Origin: Wuchereria bancrofti
Lineage: Eukaryota > Nematoda > Chromadorea > Rhabditida > Onchocercidae
Assembly: GCA_005281725.1 (NCBI GenBank)
Contig: SSBO01000012.1
Coordinates: forward strand, 18,146,561 to 18,210,560
Length of the DNA: 64,000 bases
Reading direction: 5' to 3'
The stretch's first letter is position 1. Each line of letters starts with the position of its first letter. The notes under the pieces are model-generated. The model did no database searches, was not told where the DNA came from, and worked only from the letters and a program-made list of their open reading frames with translations. A program made the position numbers and the translations under genes. This document shows, in pieces, positions 13,323 to 26,548 of the stretch.

Positions 13323-16300
13323 CTAAAAAACCGAAATAATATGATATATTCCGTAGAGCCAAATACTTATAAACGGTTGGAAAACTGGCTTCAACATAGC
13401 ACCGCCACTTTTAAAAGTTCTTAAAGTAATTGAAGGGCGAAATAGTATTTTACGACCGTTGAGCGGTTGTGTTGGACGCCAATTGTGTCCAGTCTTTCCT
13501 GATGCAAAGTGCACCTGATGAAATGCTCCCATCTGTAAAATGATACAACTGTAAGTTATCGTTTAGGAAAATGCAGCAATTAGGACTTACCTTGATAACA
13601 TCGAATAAACAAACTACTCGACAGTATGACTTTTATTACAAGTCATATTTTTCGTATTTTTTAGCACTTGTCGGGGTTTTTTTTATCATGATAGAGGGAT
13701 TATCTTACTGATTTATTTACTACTACCATTGCTATTACAGCTCTTGCTAGAGTTTGGCGTTCAAGTCCCAAGAAGTATTAAATGTGGTCTAATGGAATTC
13801 AAAATGTAGTGTAAATGCAATATTTGCAATTTGAATGTAAAAAATTTGTCTTGGGATAAAGTAACCAATTAAATAAAACCAATAGATTCGTCGAGAAAAC
13901 CTTCCGTAAAGTTTGCAGTGTTATAAAGGATTCTTTCTTACAATAGTGTTTTGACATACTTTGGGTACTTATAAGTTGTATCGTTCCACTGATTAAAAGT
14001 ACTGTGACCTTTAAGGACATTTCCGTTTCGTCACAGTGTAGCACAAAAGGGTGTATCAATTCTCGAATGATTTATTTCGGAATTTTAAACTGTTTCACGA
14101 GATGAAAGTAATTCCTAGCTGGTAGTCAAAAAAGACTAGCAGTCTTGTTAGAATAATCTAGAAGAAAAAAGTAGATAATTTTCAAATTTTATGTAATTCC
14201 CTCAAAAATCTATAAATATAAGCAACTTTTATGGAATACAGATAATTGAATATTCAGTGATGCGACAATACAAATTGCAGTGTTTAATTTCTCAAGAATA
14301 TCAGAAAGAGTTATTTCCCTATAATAAGATTTCGTCGAGTGACAATAAAATGAATGACTAAACAGAAAAAGAAGAGTTCTCTTAGAGCCCAAGCTATTTC
14401 AAATATTTTTTAATTTGATTAATGAAAGGGACATTTTACCTTGATCAGTCGGAAAACTGATGCTTTTATCATCTTAGCAGTGTTATTAATTTCAATGTGA
14501 GAACGGTAGAAGGAAGAGAAGTCGGATTCAGACAAAGAGAAATGCTTCGGTTGATTTCAGATCATAGGGCTCATTCTCTACAGCTTTTTTCAACATCCTT
14601 TCAGGTGCATATATCATGTCTTATTAGTTTATCAGTTCCTTTATTTCAAAATTATTGAACTTGTGAGGAAATTCTCACTTGTGATGGAGTGACTGCGATA
14701 GGATCCGCCATTAATGTCCATACCACAACCTCATCACAACCAGGCGTTGTCAGTGATCCTTCATACCTGTAGAAATTTTCCCTATGCTCTGGAAGCAATG
14801 AGCTGACACTAAAACCAGGTACCACAAGCTCGGTGTCTGCAATTCAATAGTTTGAAAATTCTTTACCACTGATTTTTGACAGTGTCATCTGAAAACTGAG
14901 AAAATCAGTACCTGATTTTACTCATAATCAGTATCAGTATTAGGACAATTAAAATCAGTGTCAAAGATATATAAGCACTCAAGATAATTAATGGACTAAG
15001 TTATGAGAGAAGTAACTAACTCGGCATTCTGATATTATGTACATAAGGTTTAAGATTGTGTAATGATCCAGCATGATCATCAAGTTTTATAAATGCAGCC
15101 ACAACAGCAATGGTATTCACTTCGTCTGGAGACGGCTCTTTCTTGATATGCACTAAATGCAGCTGAAACAAATATATACATGCTGTTTGCATCGCCAAAT
15201 GAATATCAGGTGTAGATGTTAGCTGTATCTGATCATATCATAGAGTAACTGACACAAGCGACGTGCTGATCTACTTGGAATAAGTTTCTTTTAAATTAAT
15301 TCCTAGCAAGTTCTCCCTAAATTTTTTTTAATCTCTTCAAATCCAAGTGTCAATTCGACTCAGTAAAGTTGTAATTATTTAATTTATTTAAAGGTCCTAA
15401 ATATTTAGAAGTGTGAAAACGAATTCATGATGGTAACATAATATATTTTTTTTCTTCTTTATTAAGTAAAGTACTTCTCTACTTTCTCATTATTTCATCA
15501 TTAATTCATTAGATCATATTACTTTGAAGAATCAAATATAATTGTTAGATAAATTCATTGTTAGATGAATCATAGATCATTTACCTCGCCAGGATAATGC
15601 AATGAAGCAATGGTATGTTCACTTCCAGTATCATTTTGTTGAGACCAGTGAAAGTGAAATTGTGACAGTTGGTAGGTACCATTAAGACCGCCACCAGAGA
15701 TATATGGTCGCTTCTCACCCCATCTTTCAAAACCGGAACCAACCACTGTAATGGATCTAAAGTATGCTAACCAAATGCAACCGAAATCAATCGACATTAT
15801 TTTAAATACAAGGATTAGAATGCTAATAACTAGAAAACTAGGAAAAAATAATAAATTAAGTCAATTGTCTCGTCAGTATACCTAAGACGTATAATACCGC
15901 CATACAGTAAAGTAAAGCAGCAACAGTTTCCTCAATTTCCGGACACACTGCCGCTTTTCCAAGCTCCTGTATGCATCCACTGTTATTTGTCATGTTCAAC
16001 TTGGCTTATAGAGTTCAGATTCATATTTAAGGCATTTATGACATACCTTTCAGACAGTTCTTTTGTCTGCATGTGCGCAGAACATTTCTCAGACAGATGC
16101 TATTTAAAAATTTCATTAGGTATAGTGTCACGTTGTTGTTTAGTTCAATCTAGTGCGCTTTTATTTTTTGAAAATGTTTTGGATTTCAGATAACATGAAC
16201 AGTTTTAAATAATTTAAACATTTTGAAAAGAAAATGCTCAAAAAGAATGCGAGAATTAATTAGTGGCTTACCAGTATGTCCATTATTTGCCAGGTGAATA

Positions 16301-16841
16301 TGACCGGTGAGATCGTAGTTCAGAAATTGTAAAGGATCTAAAGGTGCAATTTCTATTTCAAATGCTCTAATGTCTACAGGTGATTGACGCTTCCCAGTTT
16401 GACATACGCCTCGCCACGTGCTCGGTCCATCTTCTGCATCATAACCAAATTTATGTGCAGCTGGAAAAATATAGAAACTTAGAATCTTTTTCCAGAGCAA
16501 GAATTTTGGAATTAAAAGAATTGGAAAGCAAAAATTATATGTACTATTTCAATAGAGAGAGAGAGAATGACTGATAGTCTTATGATTTTTACAGTGGATT
16601 GTTTAGTATTCATAAAATAAGGTAAAAATCAAAATTTACGATAGAACTTTTGACGAAAAAAAAGAATGCCGATTTAGAGAAGCTAAGAATTATATTAAGG
16701 AAGCAGAACTTTGTGTCCTTTCTAAGACTGAACTGAAACACTTGATAAACGCACTAATCAACCCCTTTATGAATAAACTAACAGTAACATACCAACATAA
16801 AATACAGTGATAGGTGTTAAAAACAGCGCGTTGTGGTACAT
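13323..16841 (-). CDS. Secreted alpha-class carbonic anhydrase
   Basis: Six exons on the minus strand, in coding order: 16841-16793, 16460-16272, 15745-15585, 15162-15021, 14836-14679 and 13532-13323; 302 aa with all phases matching. It interconverts CO2 and bicarbonate at a zinc ion. Exon 1 encodes a short signal peptide (MYHNALFLTPITVFYVA). The family landmarks are all present: QSPVDI; NNGHT with the proton-shuttle His (His64 of human CA II); QFHFHW, giving two zinc ligands; GSEHT; ELHLVH, giving the third zinc ligand across the exon 3/4 junction; and YEGSLTTPGCDEVV with the Thr199 equivalent. WRPTQPLNGR closes the fold. The last 23 residues are hydrophobic (PVFQPFISIWLYGIYHIISV), which suggests a membrane or GPI anchor. 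Expected to be active, outside the cell or in the secretory route. Confidence 0.94.
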
Positions 16842-18779
16842 CGTTCTAAGATGAGCGAATCTTTCTGAAAATGAAAGAGAGAAAAGCATTTAAAGAAGCA
16901 AACTTAATCTTGTCTTGAATTGTTATGGGACGATGAGGGATGAAAACTGTACATTCACAGCGATATTTAGAAGATTTACAGAGAATGTAATGACGTTCTT
17001 TACAGTACAGTGATAATATCAGACATATTGATAATATCTACTTCGATAATATCTACTTCCACATGATAACTTTCAATCTTGCTGTAAGCGAATAATAAAA
17101 AAATATAAGCAAATGATCTATGAATTCTTTGTATTCTTTTACAATCTCTGATGAAAGAATCGTGCTTAACACCGAGTTATTTTGAATTTATAATGGCATT
17201 TCTGGATTAGCGTACGTCCATAACAACGACGTTTATTCTTTCTATAAATCTTCTATTAACAGCAGTGACAGGACAGAAGATAATAAGTAGCGGAATAAGA
17301 AAAATTAAACCATCTTCTAATCAGTCATACTGCACTATTTAAACTTCTGAAAAAGACTCAAGATATCAGCTGATAAAACATTCGATCTCTCATTCATCCT
17401 TCCCTTCATATCTTAATCCTCCACAAATGCAGTGGTAAAGTTTGCTCAGCTAAGCAAGTCATCATCATGCACATTGCACTGAGGCTCAAATTTTCATTCT
17501 TATAAAAAAGTAATCTGCATTTATTTATTCCTCAGACTACTTTTTTGAAACTTCAGATGAAATTACTTTCTTAAATACTTTAATATCTCGAATGGGATTA
17601 TCGATGAAATTTCAGATGAAATTATTTTAATAATTTATTATCTTTTCGTTATTACCTGAAATAATTATAGCATATTTTTTTCTGTCAGCTTTTTTGATTT
17701 CTATATACTCTATAAACAAAAATTTGATTTTCCTTTAAAAGTCAATCTGCTGATAATTATTTTCCTAAATCTTTTTTTCAACTATATTAGTTTGGTTTTC
17801 TATTAACTGATCATGGATAGAATAGATCATCATCGATATTAAAGTAACAGACCGATAAATGATTTACTGTTCAGTATAATGATTAGCGAGAAAGATGGTT
17901 CTATTTTCTTTACTAAAATTATTTATGACACGTCATAAACCACCTGTACTTAATGCCCTAAGCGCAGATGTATGTAGAGATATTCGAAAACACACAATTA
18001 ATCTCGGGAACGATTTTACTAATTGCGGAAAGCAGATAACTGGGATGGTTTGTGATTATCTCTCATCCAACTTAATTATAATTGCTGCAGTGCCTCTCTT
18101 AAAAAAAAGCTTTATGACAGGGTTTAGCATATATTTTCTTGGAAAAATTTTTTTGCAAATATACTCATGGAAAAAATACTCTAAAAATGGAGATTTCATA
18201 CAGAATAGCAATTAAACTTTTCTCAAAATTTAGCTTGATAAATTTCAGTATCTCATTTGTCTCCTTTGCTTGTCTCGTCCATACGACATTTCTCGAAACC
18301 AACTGTAGAGAGAAATGAAGTGCAACGGAGGAAATTAGTACTTCTGTCATATACAAATTAACTACCAGGTGTGTATTCAGAACTTTAGTGGTTTGAATTA
18401 AAAGGTTATGCGTGCGTCAGTAAATAGTACCTGCGTTCTTTTTGACTTCTTCGCTACACTTCCCAATTAAATCCTGAAAAGACTGAGAACTATAATAAGA
18501 TGGAGGAAACAAACTAATTATTTGATAAAGCCAAAAATTACGGTAAGAGAGAACAGAATAAACAAAAGGTAAATTATGATAAGATGTGAAGAAATAAATT
18601 GAACCGGAGGAATAATGAAAATGAAAAGCATCTGCCTGACAAATATCTTCAGACTGAACAAAAGGAAAAGAGAAAGAAAAGATTAGATCTTTGAACAGTG
18701 CAGTGTATCCTCATATTTTGATGCTATGGAAATATTACTACCAATAACTTTTTAAGAAGCGAAGTATGGAAGAGTGCAT

Positions 18780-18819
18780 ATTCAATGCTCATAAATTTTT
18801 AAATTTATGAGCATTGAAT
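18780..18819. repeat. Perfect inverted repeat, 19-bp arms
   Basis: The left arm ATTCAATGCTCATAAATTT at 18780-18798 is repeated as its exact reverse complement at 18801-18819, with only TT between. It could extrude as a cruciform or be a relic of a foldback element. I see no target-site duplication around it. Confidence 0.9.
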
Positions 18820-19604
18820 TTTGATTCCCTTTCCCATCTAACTCTTTTTTTGACATTGAAAGTAAATAGAATGCTTATTGTTATGAAAAGTATTTCTTCC
18901 CAAATGTGAGGAACATCTAGTGAAAACTTTTAATAAGCATCGATGAATAACAAGAATTACCAAATACCAAAACTTGATAAGGTCTATGAACCAAAGAACA
19001 TTCAGTAAAGTTTATGGTACAAAAAGCATTCGTTTTCTGATATAATTCTCATTATTCATCGATGCTTCTAGAAATGTCAAGATGAGAAAATCATACAAGA
19101 GTTTAATGGATGAAAAAGAAGTGTGGAAAGAATACCGTAACATCATTTCCCCTGAGTATCCTCCTATCAGTACCTATACTAATGCTCATATAATAATGAA
19201 TTTCATATACGCATAATGTGCACTTATTATACTCAATTGTCTTCGATCTGTTGTTGAAGGATAAAAGTAAAGTTGAATTAATGAATGATAATATGGAAGT
19301 TTAAGATATGAGGAAAGTGAAGACTTGGACTGTCTTAGAAATAAAAGCATCAATGTAGTGCAATCCAGACATCAAAATTCTCAGCATCGAACTGGCATTC
19401 ATTTCGAGAAAAGAACTGAGAGAGTTCCATCAAAAATTGACAAATGGAAATCAGTGTAAAAAAACAAAAAAAAATCAAATCGAAAGATTAGAGCGAAAGA
19501 AAAATGATGCACTCATGAAGAACGGGCGCATCATTCTAATTTTCCCAAGCAGCTGTGGGAATAAGAAGAGGGGCATCGAGTGGGCAAGCTTCAACACAAC
19601 ACAT

Positions 19605-19645
19605 CTTCCTTCCTTCCTTCCTTCTTTCCCCTTCCTTCCTTCTAT
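19605..19645. repeat. CTTC/CCTT pyrimidine microsatellite
   Basis: A run of TTCC units (ttccttccttccttc, then cccc and further ttcc units) makes a strand-asymmetric polypyrimidine tract. Confidence 0.85.
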
Positions 19646-20577
19646 TAGCTTATCCTAAAGCACAACACACTCATTAATTCGGCAGGATGACCACGGGTCA
19701 TTTCATCTGATCTCCACTTTTCCCTTCCCTTTTTCCGCATTTTTCTGCATATTTCCGGGCATAATGTGATCGTATTATCTCGCTGTAATGCAGAGGACAT
19801 TGTGGTAGTTCAACTCCAAATGTTTTACCTTACTTAAATAATAGCAAACTATCATATTGTCCACTGTATTACTTCTGTATACTCTTCCACGTTGGATATA
19901 TGAATTGACTTCTTATTGACTTCTCTCAGGATCTCTTCTACTTTTTACTTTTTAACATAGGTGGCTAACAAGGTGATCTTTTCAACTGTCCATTTCTTAC
20001 ACGATTGAGTGGAAGGGAAAGGAAAATAAAACTACTGTAAGGAAAAATTGAAATCTGAACCAGCTTGATTGTTGATTTTGAAAAAGAAATCAAGGGAAGG
20101 CAAAAGTTTAAATGTCGCAATTGATTTTGCTATGAACAAAATCAATTCAAAAAATGGCAGCAATTGTTTTGGTTGTTATTGCACACATTCAAAATACAGC
20201 ATGACTGAATGTTCCTGATTTTGAAAAAAAGGAAAAAAATTTCAAAACCACTCGAGAGTAGTTTTGTTGCTTAAGAAATTTGAATGATTAATTACAAAAC
20301 TAAAGCAACTTCATTGAAGGACCAAAGTATATATTTTACCTGGGCAATCACAGTACTTTAGAGTTTTCAGACAGAATCGTCATTTGCGAAAACATCCAAT
20401 AACAGCAGATACGGAAGCCAGAAATGTCCGTTTACAGTTCAAACTATGGGCATAACAACTCTTTCGATTATTGTTGTAATGAATTTCCTTTTATCTCATT
20501 TTAACATTAGATCATTTTCTAGAAATCCAAAATAAGACGAGTTCACACCATTTTCAGTTCAAAGAAACCAACGCTGT

Positions 20578-20651
20578 GATTTAAAATGATGAACGAAATA
20601 ACTTTTCAATGCTAGATTTAAAATGATGAACGAAATAACTTTTCAATGCTA
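20578..20651. repeat. Tandem duplication, two 37-bp copies
   Basis: The unit beginning GATTTAAAATGATGAACGAA occurs twice in a row, starting at 20578 and 20615, with no mismatch that I can see. Identity suggests a recent duplication. Confidence 0.9.
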
Positions 20652-21989
20652 GATTCATCTCAATTACAGTAGTAAAACCGCATGCTTTCTTTCTATTTTG
20701 CATATGTTATCAGATGTTTATTCCATATATTGTTGTCTTTGCTAAATGGAATGGATCCTGCGCAATATCTCAAAATTTCAAATCTTTATCGAAATTCTAT
20801 CAAATTTTAGAAAAAAAATTCAATTTTATAATATCACGATGAAAGAACTGTTATCAAAGAAATAACGCTTTCAAATAAAAATATTGACTTTCAAGAAAGC
20901 ATAATCAACCAACATGTCTGTTTCGTTTCTGCAACAAAAAACTCTATGAATAGGAAATCAGTTTTAATCCTACAGCATGATACTACTTTACAGATTACAA
21001 TATTTAAATAACGTACGGCAGAAAAAAGGATTCTAAATTCGGTTATTACAATGGAGCTCTGGCCTGATAAAAAGAAATTGTACGAGGAACATTCACCTTT
21101 AGGCTCATTCACCTTTAGCAGGATCTTACTTTGACAATAATATGAGCCTCATGAAAAGTTGCAACAAATCATGCAAGGGTCCAAGCAAGAATATAAAAAA
21201 GAAATACATGCACACACGAATACTAAAAGTACTCCTGATAAAAGTCGCAGAAATCTCACCGAAAGTATTCAGTTTCTACAAAATTAAAATATGAATACAA
21301 CTTGGCAGCGTTTTATAGATTGTCTTTAAAAAGTATCTTAAAGTATATTTTAAAGAGATCTTTAAAGATTATCATAAATTAAAGAGAAACGTTTTTCTTA
21401 CAAATTTTTATAACTATAACAGTATTTGAGAAACTGGTTAGGGAAAACAAGAAATAAGATGGACCGGGGAATTGAATTCAATTCTATCGATTAAATATCA
21501 TTTCTTGGATATTTACTGTTTATAACAAGCATTAAATGACACTGTAATGCAAACAACCACAATAAATAGGAGTTATGCTACAAATCGCCATGTAAATAAA
21601 CAAGCAAAAGAATCGCGGAAGGGCAAACTATGCACTATAAAAACCTCTTTAATAACAACCCTAAATACTTTAACTTAAAAATAGATGAACTTTTTTGAAT
21701 TATATTTAAATTACTGAATAACCATCAGTCTACTGAACAACGATTAAACATTTCCTCTCATAATATAGACAATTTATTAAAAAGCTTAACTAAAACTGTC
21801 AAGAATATCATTCCCAGAATCATTCAAACCACTAGAAGCATAGAATTGGTTTGATATTCTTGGAATATTTGAGACGCAGCGATCAATCTCAAAATTAAGC
21901 CCTCCTAAAGTTTCTGTGATTACTCGAATGAATCAATCTCGATACAAAAACCATGCTAATAAGTGTTAACAGAACACGTTTCCGAAACA

Positions 21990-22130
21990 TTAACCGAATG
22001 TCAGTATAAACAATTTTAATCTATGATTAAAATTGTTCAGATCAATATTCAATTAACGAATGTTGATATAAACAATTTTAATCCTTGTCTAAATTTTCGC
22101 TAACCGAATGTTGACATGAATGATTTTAAA
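21990..22130. repeat. Diverged tandem repeats with internal palindrome
   Basis: Three diverged copies of a unit around AACCGAATGT...ATAAACAATTTTAAT lie about 60 bases apart. Inside is a perfect 13-bp inverted repeat, AACAATTTTAATC / GATTAAAATTGTT, at 22009-22021 and 22025-22037, with a 3-base loop. Confidence 0.7.
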
Positions 22131-22984
22131 GTTAAATCAAAAAACTTTTTCATAAGTATATGATTAAATGTCAATCACTGTCTATATTCAACGTAAAACG
22201 TGTGGCCTAGTTTGATAACAGATAACTTCTTTCTCCTTCCTCAGATTCCGTACTGTCAGTAAGCAATTATTACTACAAATAATTCTAGGGCTTTTGTACT
22301 AAAACAAAAAGAACCAACTATAATTTAATGCAATCCGAACTACGCCATTCCTTATGGATAGTCATCATTTAAAAACCGAATTCATAAAACTACATTTTGA
22401 AACGTCTAAGTCAACCTTGAATCATAGTTTCACCAAAAATAAAGAGAAAAAAAGTATTCTCATAAGAAAAGCTAAAAATAGTTTCAGTTTGCATAACATT
22501 CCAACAGGATGCCTATGCATTGCATTAATTCTAACATTTGAGACAACGTTAATGATATATAGAAATGTGAAATGAACTGAAATAAACCATTTCTAGTCTA
22601 AAGTAATTTCGAAATCAGAAAAGTAGTTACCTTGAATTCTACAGTGTTAAATTGAAAAAACTAACCAGTTCAAAAAAAAAAAAAAAACAGATGAAAAGAT
22701 TTAGAGTTTGTCGTGAGTGGATGGAAATTACAATAAATATATTTGTAGTGGCTCCAATTTGAATGAAAATGAAAAATTATCTCTATAAAAACAGATAAAT
22801 TGAAAGAGCGACCTAGTAGTAACAGACAAAGGAATATCATATGTTCGAGTCACTAAATGAAATTTAAATACAAAGCACCGAACAAAAACAAATCTAAATG
22901 GATTAAATAACCATTGGGATGCAAAATTATGAATTCTTATATGAATAACCATTAACCTTTCACCGGTTCCAACACCAGATTGTT

Positions 22985-25709
22985 TCAGTAAATATCTTCG
23001 CAGTCACAGTATTCACGATCCCAATATTTGTAAGTGAACATCCACAACAAATGATCTTTCGAAGTGATTTTTTCAAACCATCTAAATAAAAGCATAGAAA
23101 CCATAAGCAATTTTGCAAATTAATATTCTAAATCCAAGATTTTCCACTTCAGATAAATGAATGGTTGGTTTTGAAAAAGATAGTAGCTATTGAATGGCAC
23201 TGTATTTTATTTTCTCGCATAATTTTAAATTTACCTGGGTAATTTTTCCTTTGTCTTCTTCATTAAAGCGCGAGCTTGTCTTTGTTTAACTTCTAAACGT
23301 TCTTTCTCTTTCTCTGCTGCTTCTAAAGAAGAAAAGAATCTGATAAGGGAAAATGGCAAGTGAGATGTTTAAAAAAATCCAAGCTACAATAAGTTTCTAA
23401 AAAACAGATGCCAACCTGCTTGACCTGTTTCTAAAAGGCGTATGTCGGGTCTTCGTCGACTGTCAGTTGGAGGTAATAAGCTTGTTATGTCAGATGGATC
23501 ATTTAAAAGAAATGTGAACGAAGTAAAATTATACATCTGGAAACAAAACTGGCTAGAATATTAACCGTTTTAAACAAAATTATATATATAAAAAAAAACT
23601 GGAGTCAGCATTATTTTTACGGTAACTTAGATTAATTCAATTTTTAAGGAATGCTTACTGAAGATGAATTCAAGGGTCGAGGACGACTCTTCCATATCAG
23701 TTTTGATCTTTGAATTAAAGGTATATCTTCCTGCAATAATTTCCAGTAAAATGATATAAGGTTTGTTTCAAAAACATATGTGCATACAAAAACAAAATGA
23801 TAAATTGAGTAAAAAATGAAACCCACCATAGCAGAGCAGTTTTGGAAGAACTGTTTTCCAATTCCCAACCAATCATCGTAACGGAACTCGAAGTTAGTGA
23901 TTTCACAAGTGGCAAGAAATGTTGTCCAATTTCCGTAAATTGCTCTTAAATTGCTCTTTCTGTAATCAGTTATAAGTTTACAAGCTTAAAATTTCGTAGA
24001 GTAAAAGATAAGACAACAAAATATATTAATTTGAACTTAAAATTATAAACCAACTCCTTTGATATGCAACCCTGAAAGAAGGTGCTTTGTCTCGAAGGCC
24101 CATTATCGTTATTCTTAAAAGATAGCTTACACTCGAATCCTGTATTACATTGTATAAGAAGATTCCCTTCCTGGAAAAACATTCAGTTTATATTAACCAA
24201 AAAGCTCTTTTTAAATTTTGTAGAAGTATAAAGATAATCATTTCCGAACACAAAAGTCTGAAAAATTCAATAAATATATTAAAATATATCGTAATAAGTT
24301 ACCAACTGTATATACATTTGTCCCATGACAATATTATGAATGGTTACGTTCAGTGTTTTCCATGTATAAGTTTCATTATGACTGAAAAGGAAATAATAAA
24401 AGTAGGTGTGAATTAAAATAACAATTAGAAATAAGTTAGCAATACCACTTACATAAAAAAGGAAAAGTGGAAAAAAGAACAAACTTTAAGAATTTTAGCC
24501 GAAAACTCCCTGACGGTTGTACTTCAATAGATGTTCCCCAAAATTTCAATCGTGGTGAAACAACACCATCAAATTCATAGCTTTTCGATTCAGCATGAAA
24601 GGCAGATTTGGGCGGATGGTGGCTTACTTGTTCAGCAATGAAGCGATAACCATTTTTGTCACTTCTAAAAAATTAAAAAACTGATTGAAAAATGCAGAAG
24701 CAGAAATAGAGATAAAAACTTTGTTTTTTATTTCTAAAGCTCTTTATGGCAATTCATTGCACTAAAATCCTACTAAAACACGAACGACAGTATTCAAAAA
24801 CTTGTTACTACATAATAAAACACTATGCATATTCGATTATAAAGCAATCCTACAATTCTAATAATGAAATTAATTGAATGATGAAAATCCTCCTTCACCT
24901 TCACATTCAATTTTGTAAAAAACTTACCTATCTAATTCATAGGTTTCAAACCACAAGGGATTGAATGGCTTCGATAATCGCATATAATTACAAGAAAGTG
25001 ATGAAACAATGAAAGCAGCAACATACTGTAACAAACCTCGTTGATTTTAATCGCGCCATGATTCCACATTCAATATGCAGATAAAATTGTCAAAAACATC
25101 ATTTGCATGAAGTTACATTAATTTTGATAGATGCTTATACATTAATTTTGATACTAAAACGAAGCCCAGATATTCTCTCTAATTTCCAAAAAGTTAACTT
25201 TTTTCGTGACGTCTGACATGAGAAAAGTACAAGGCCCCGAACTGTTAATACCTTCGAAATAGGCTCAAATCACTTCACCTCAAATCTTTCAGTGACATCC
25301 GCACATTTACTTGCTCTCTCCAGTAATTCGGCATATTCCATGTATTCAGCAAGGCGTTGCAAGAAACTGAGTGGTTCATTAAAAACTACCGGAACGGAAA
25401 TTCGTGTCAGATCCTGAAAAGATCTAACGTTGCGCTATGATTTAATATCAGTTGAGAGATTTATCACTAAATATTCATCCGTATTTTCCAGCTAAACTGA
25501 GAAATGATCACTGAGAAATGAAATTAAAGATTAAAGAGAGTATTCAAATCAACACATCTTACCTTTCCTATGCATTTTTTGAGCACACTCCATACACTCA
25601 AATCACTTTTCGAGACCATCGAAACTGGAAGAGTATCTCTCCAACTGTGTACGCCATCTCCACCACTCATGTTGCCACTTCCCATAGCGGCGTGGCCTGT
25701 ACTTTCCAT
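22985..25709 (-). CDS. Oxysterol-binding-protein-related protein (ORP), short form with lone lipid-binding domain
   Basis: Eleven phase-matched exons on the minus strand: 25709-25563, 25413-25279, 25025-24928, 24664-24485, 24381-24303, 24170-24055, 23959-23827, 23730-23659, 23536-23416, 23322-23235 and 23081-22985; 421 aa. ORPs move sterols and PI4P between membranes. The domain opens with LSVWSVLKKCIGKDLTRISV, then FNEPLSFLQRLAEYMEYAEL, YVAAF, and SKPFNPLWFETYEL. The family signature EQVSHHPP (residues about 138-145, PI4P head-group histidines) follows, then LKFWG, NHNETYTW, IYGNWTTFL, SKLIWKSRPRP, MYNFTSF, LPPTDSRRRPDIR and a basic coiled stretch (AAEKEKERLEVKQRQARA). The C-terminus CEDIY resembles human ORP2. 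It is closest to ORP1/ORP2 by these blocks. No PH domain or EFFDA-type FFAT motif lies before the domain, so either the gene is naturally short or a 5' exon is missed. An in-frame TGA lies just upstream of the chosen ATG. Confidence 0.95.
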
Positions 25710-26548
25710 ACCTTTCGGCAAATTAAATCAATAATAGATTAGATTCCTTTTAAATGTCATGTAAGATAGAATTAGTTGAATCGCCTGAAATTATGCTATT
25801 CATAACATTCATTTCATTGTCAAACTATCAGCTATACAGAGTTACAGAAGCAAAGCAAGTGAAACCTTTTTCAGAAATTTCGCCCTCTGTTGTTTATTTA
25901 AAAGATGAAAATATCACGTACGCTAAGTGATATATCCTCGACCATCTACATATACCGCAACATACTTGACCAATTAATTCCCTTCCTCTTGACTTCAATC
26001 TTCGTCCACATTGCAGACTGAAACCGTTAATTTCATTTTAATTTCGTTAATTTCGTAGTATAGCACACATACGCAACACTCACTTGGTGAGATTTGTAGG
26101 TGTATATTTAGTTTAGTGAGAGTAGGGACGTGACAACGAGGAATGAGGAGGTGCAGAAGTGGTGGGGTTTGTGAGAGAGTGTGCTATTAGGAGTTAGAGT
26201 GATGCAAGTGGTGATGGTAGTGATTGTGATTGAAAGAAAAAGATGAAATGGGGCGTAGTAGAGATTGATGAAGACATGGAGAGGGAGATGCTTTGGTAGT
26301 TGTGTAGTTGAATGTGCAGAGATTGAGAGTTTTCTTGGGGTGTGAGGTCTCAATTGGTTTTTCGTTATGGTAGACATTTCAGTCTCTGGCTTCTCTGTGT
26401 CTTTTTAGAGGAAGTGGTTTGCAAGCATAACAGATTTGACGGGAATAGTTTAGTTCAAAATTCGATTTAATTCAATTCGTTGGTTCTTTTAGTTTACTTT
26501 TTGTGCAAAGTTAGATCATTGACTAATGAGAAGTAATGTGTTCCAGGA
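25710..26548. promoter_or_regulatory. Probable bidirectional promoter region
   Basis: This 840-base gap separates the divergent starts of the ORP gene (minus, ATG 25709) and the small membrane-protein gene (plus, ATG 26549). It contains a G/A-rich plus strand at about 26105-26300 that is clearly different in base use from its flanks. TTCCAG|GA just before ATG 26549 looks like a splice acceptor, either for trans-splicing of a leader or for an upstream untranslated exon. No TATA-like element could be assigned. Confidence 0.45.
26105..26300. repeat. Purine-rich (GA/GT) low-complexity tract
   Basis: The plus strand is rich in G and A over about 200 bases, with many GAG, GTG and GGTG steps. The frame on the other strand (Thr/His/Leu-rich) is explained by this bias and is not called as a gene. 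Confidence 0.6.

Larger units (their letters stand above)
16842..22984. other. 6.1-kb gene desert with repeats
   Basis: I found no spliced gene here. The frame at 17895-18215 (106 codons) and other frames lack domains, signal peptides with onward exons, or plausible splice partners. The stretch does hold a long perfect palindrome (18780-18819), a CTTC tract, a 37-base tandem duplication (20578-20651) and a diverged tandem repeat near 21990-22130. The right end is the 3' flank of the ORP gene. Confidence 0.6.

Noticed and set aside
13755..13775. GTTCAAGTCCC resembling a tRNA T-arm
   Set aside because: No matching acceptor stem, D-arm or anticodon arm could be drawn around it.
17895..18215. 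106-codon plus-strand frame with an ATG and hydrophobic stretches
   Set aside because: No recognisable domain, no spliced partners and AT-driven composition; likely chance.
26108..26377. 89-codon minus-strand frame, Thr/His/Leu-rich
   Set aside because: Explained by the purine-rich tract on the other strand.
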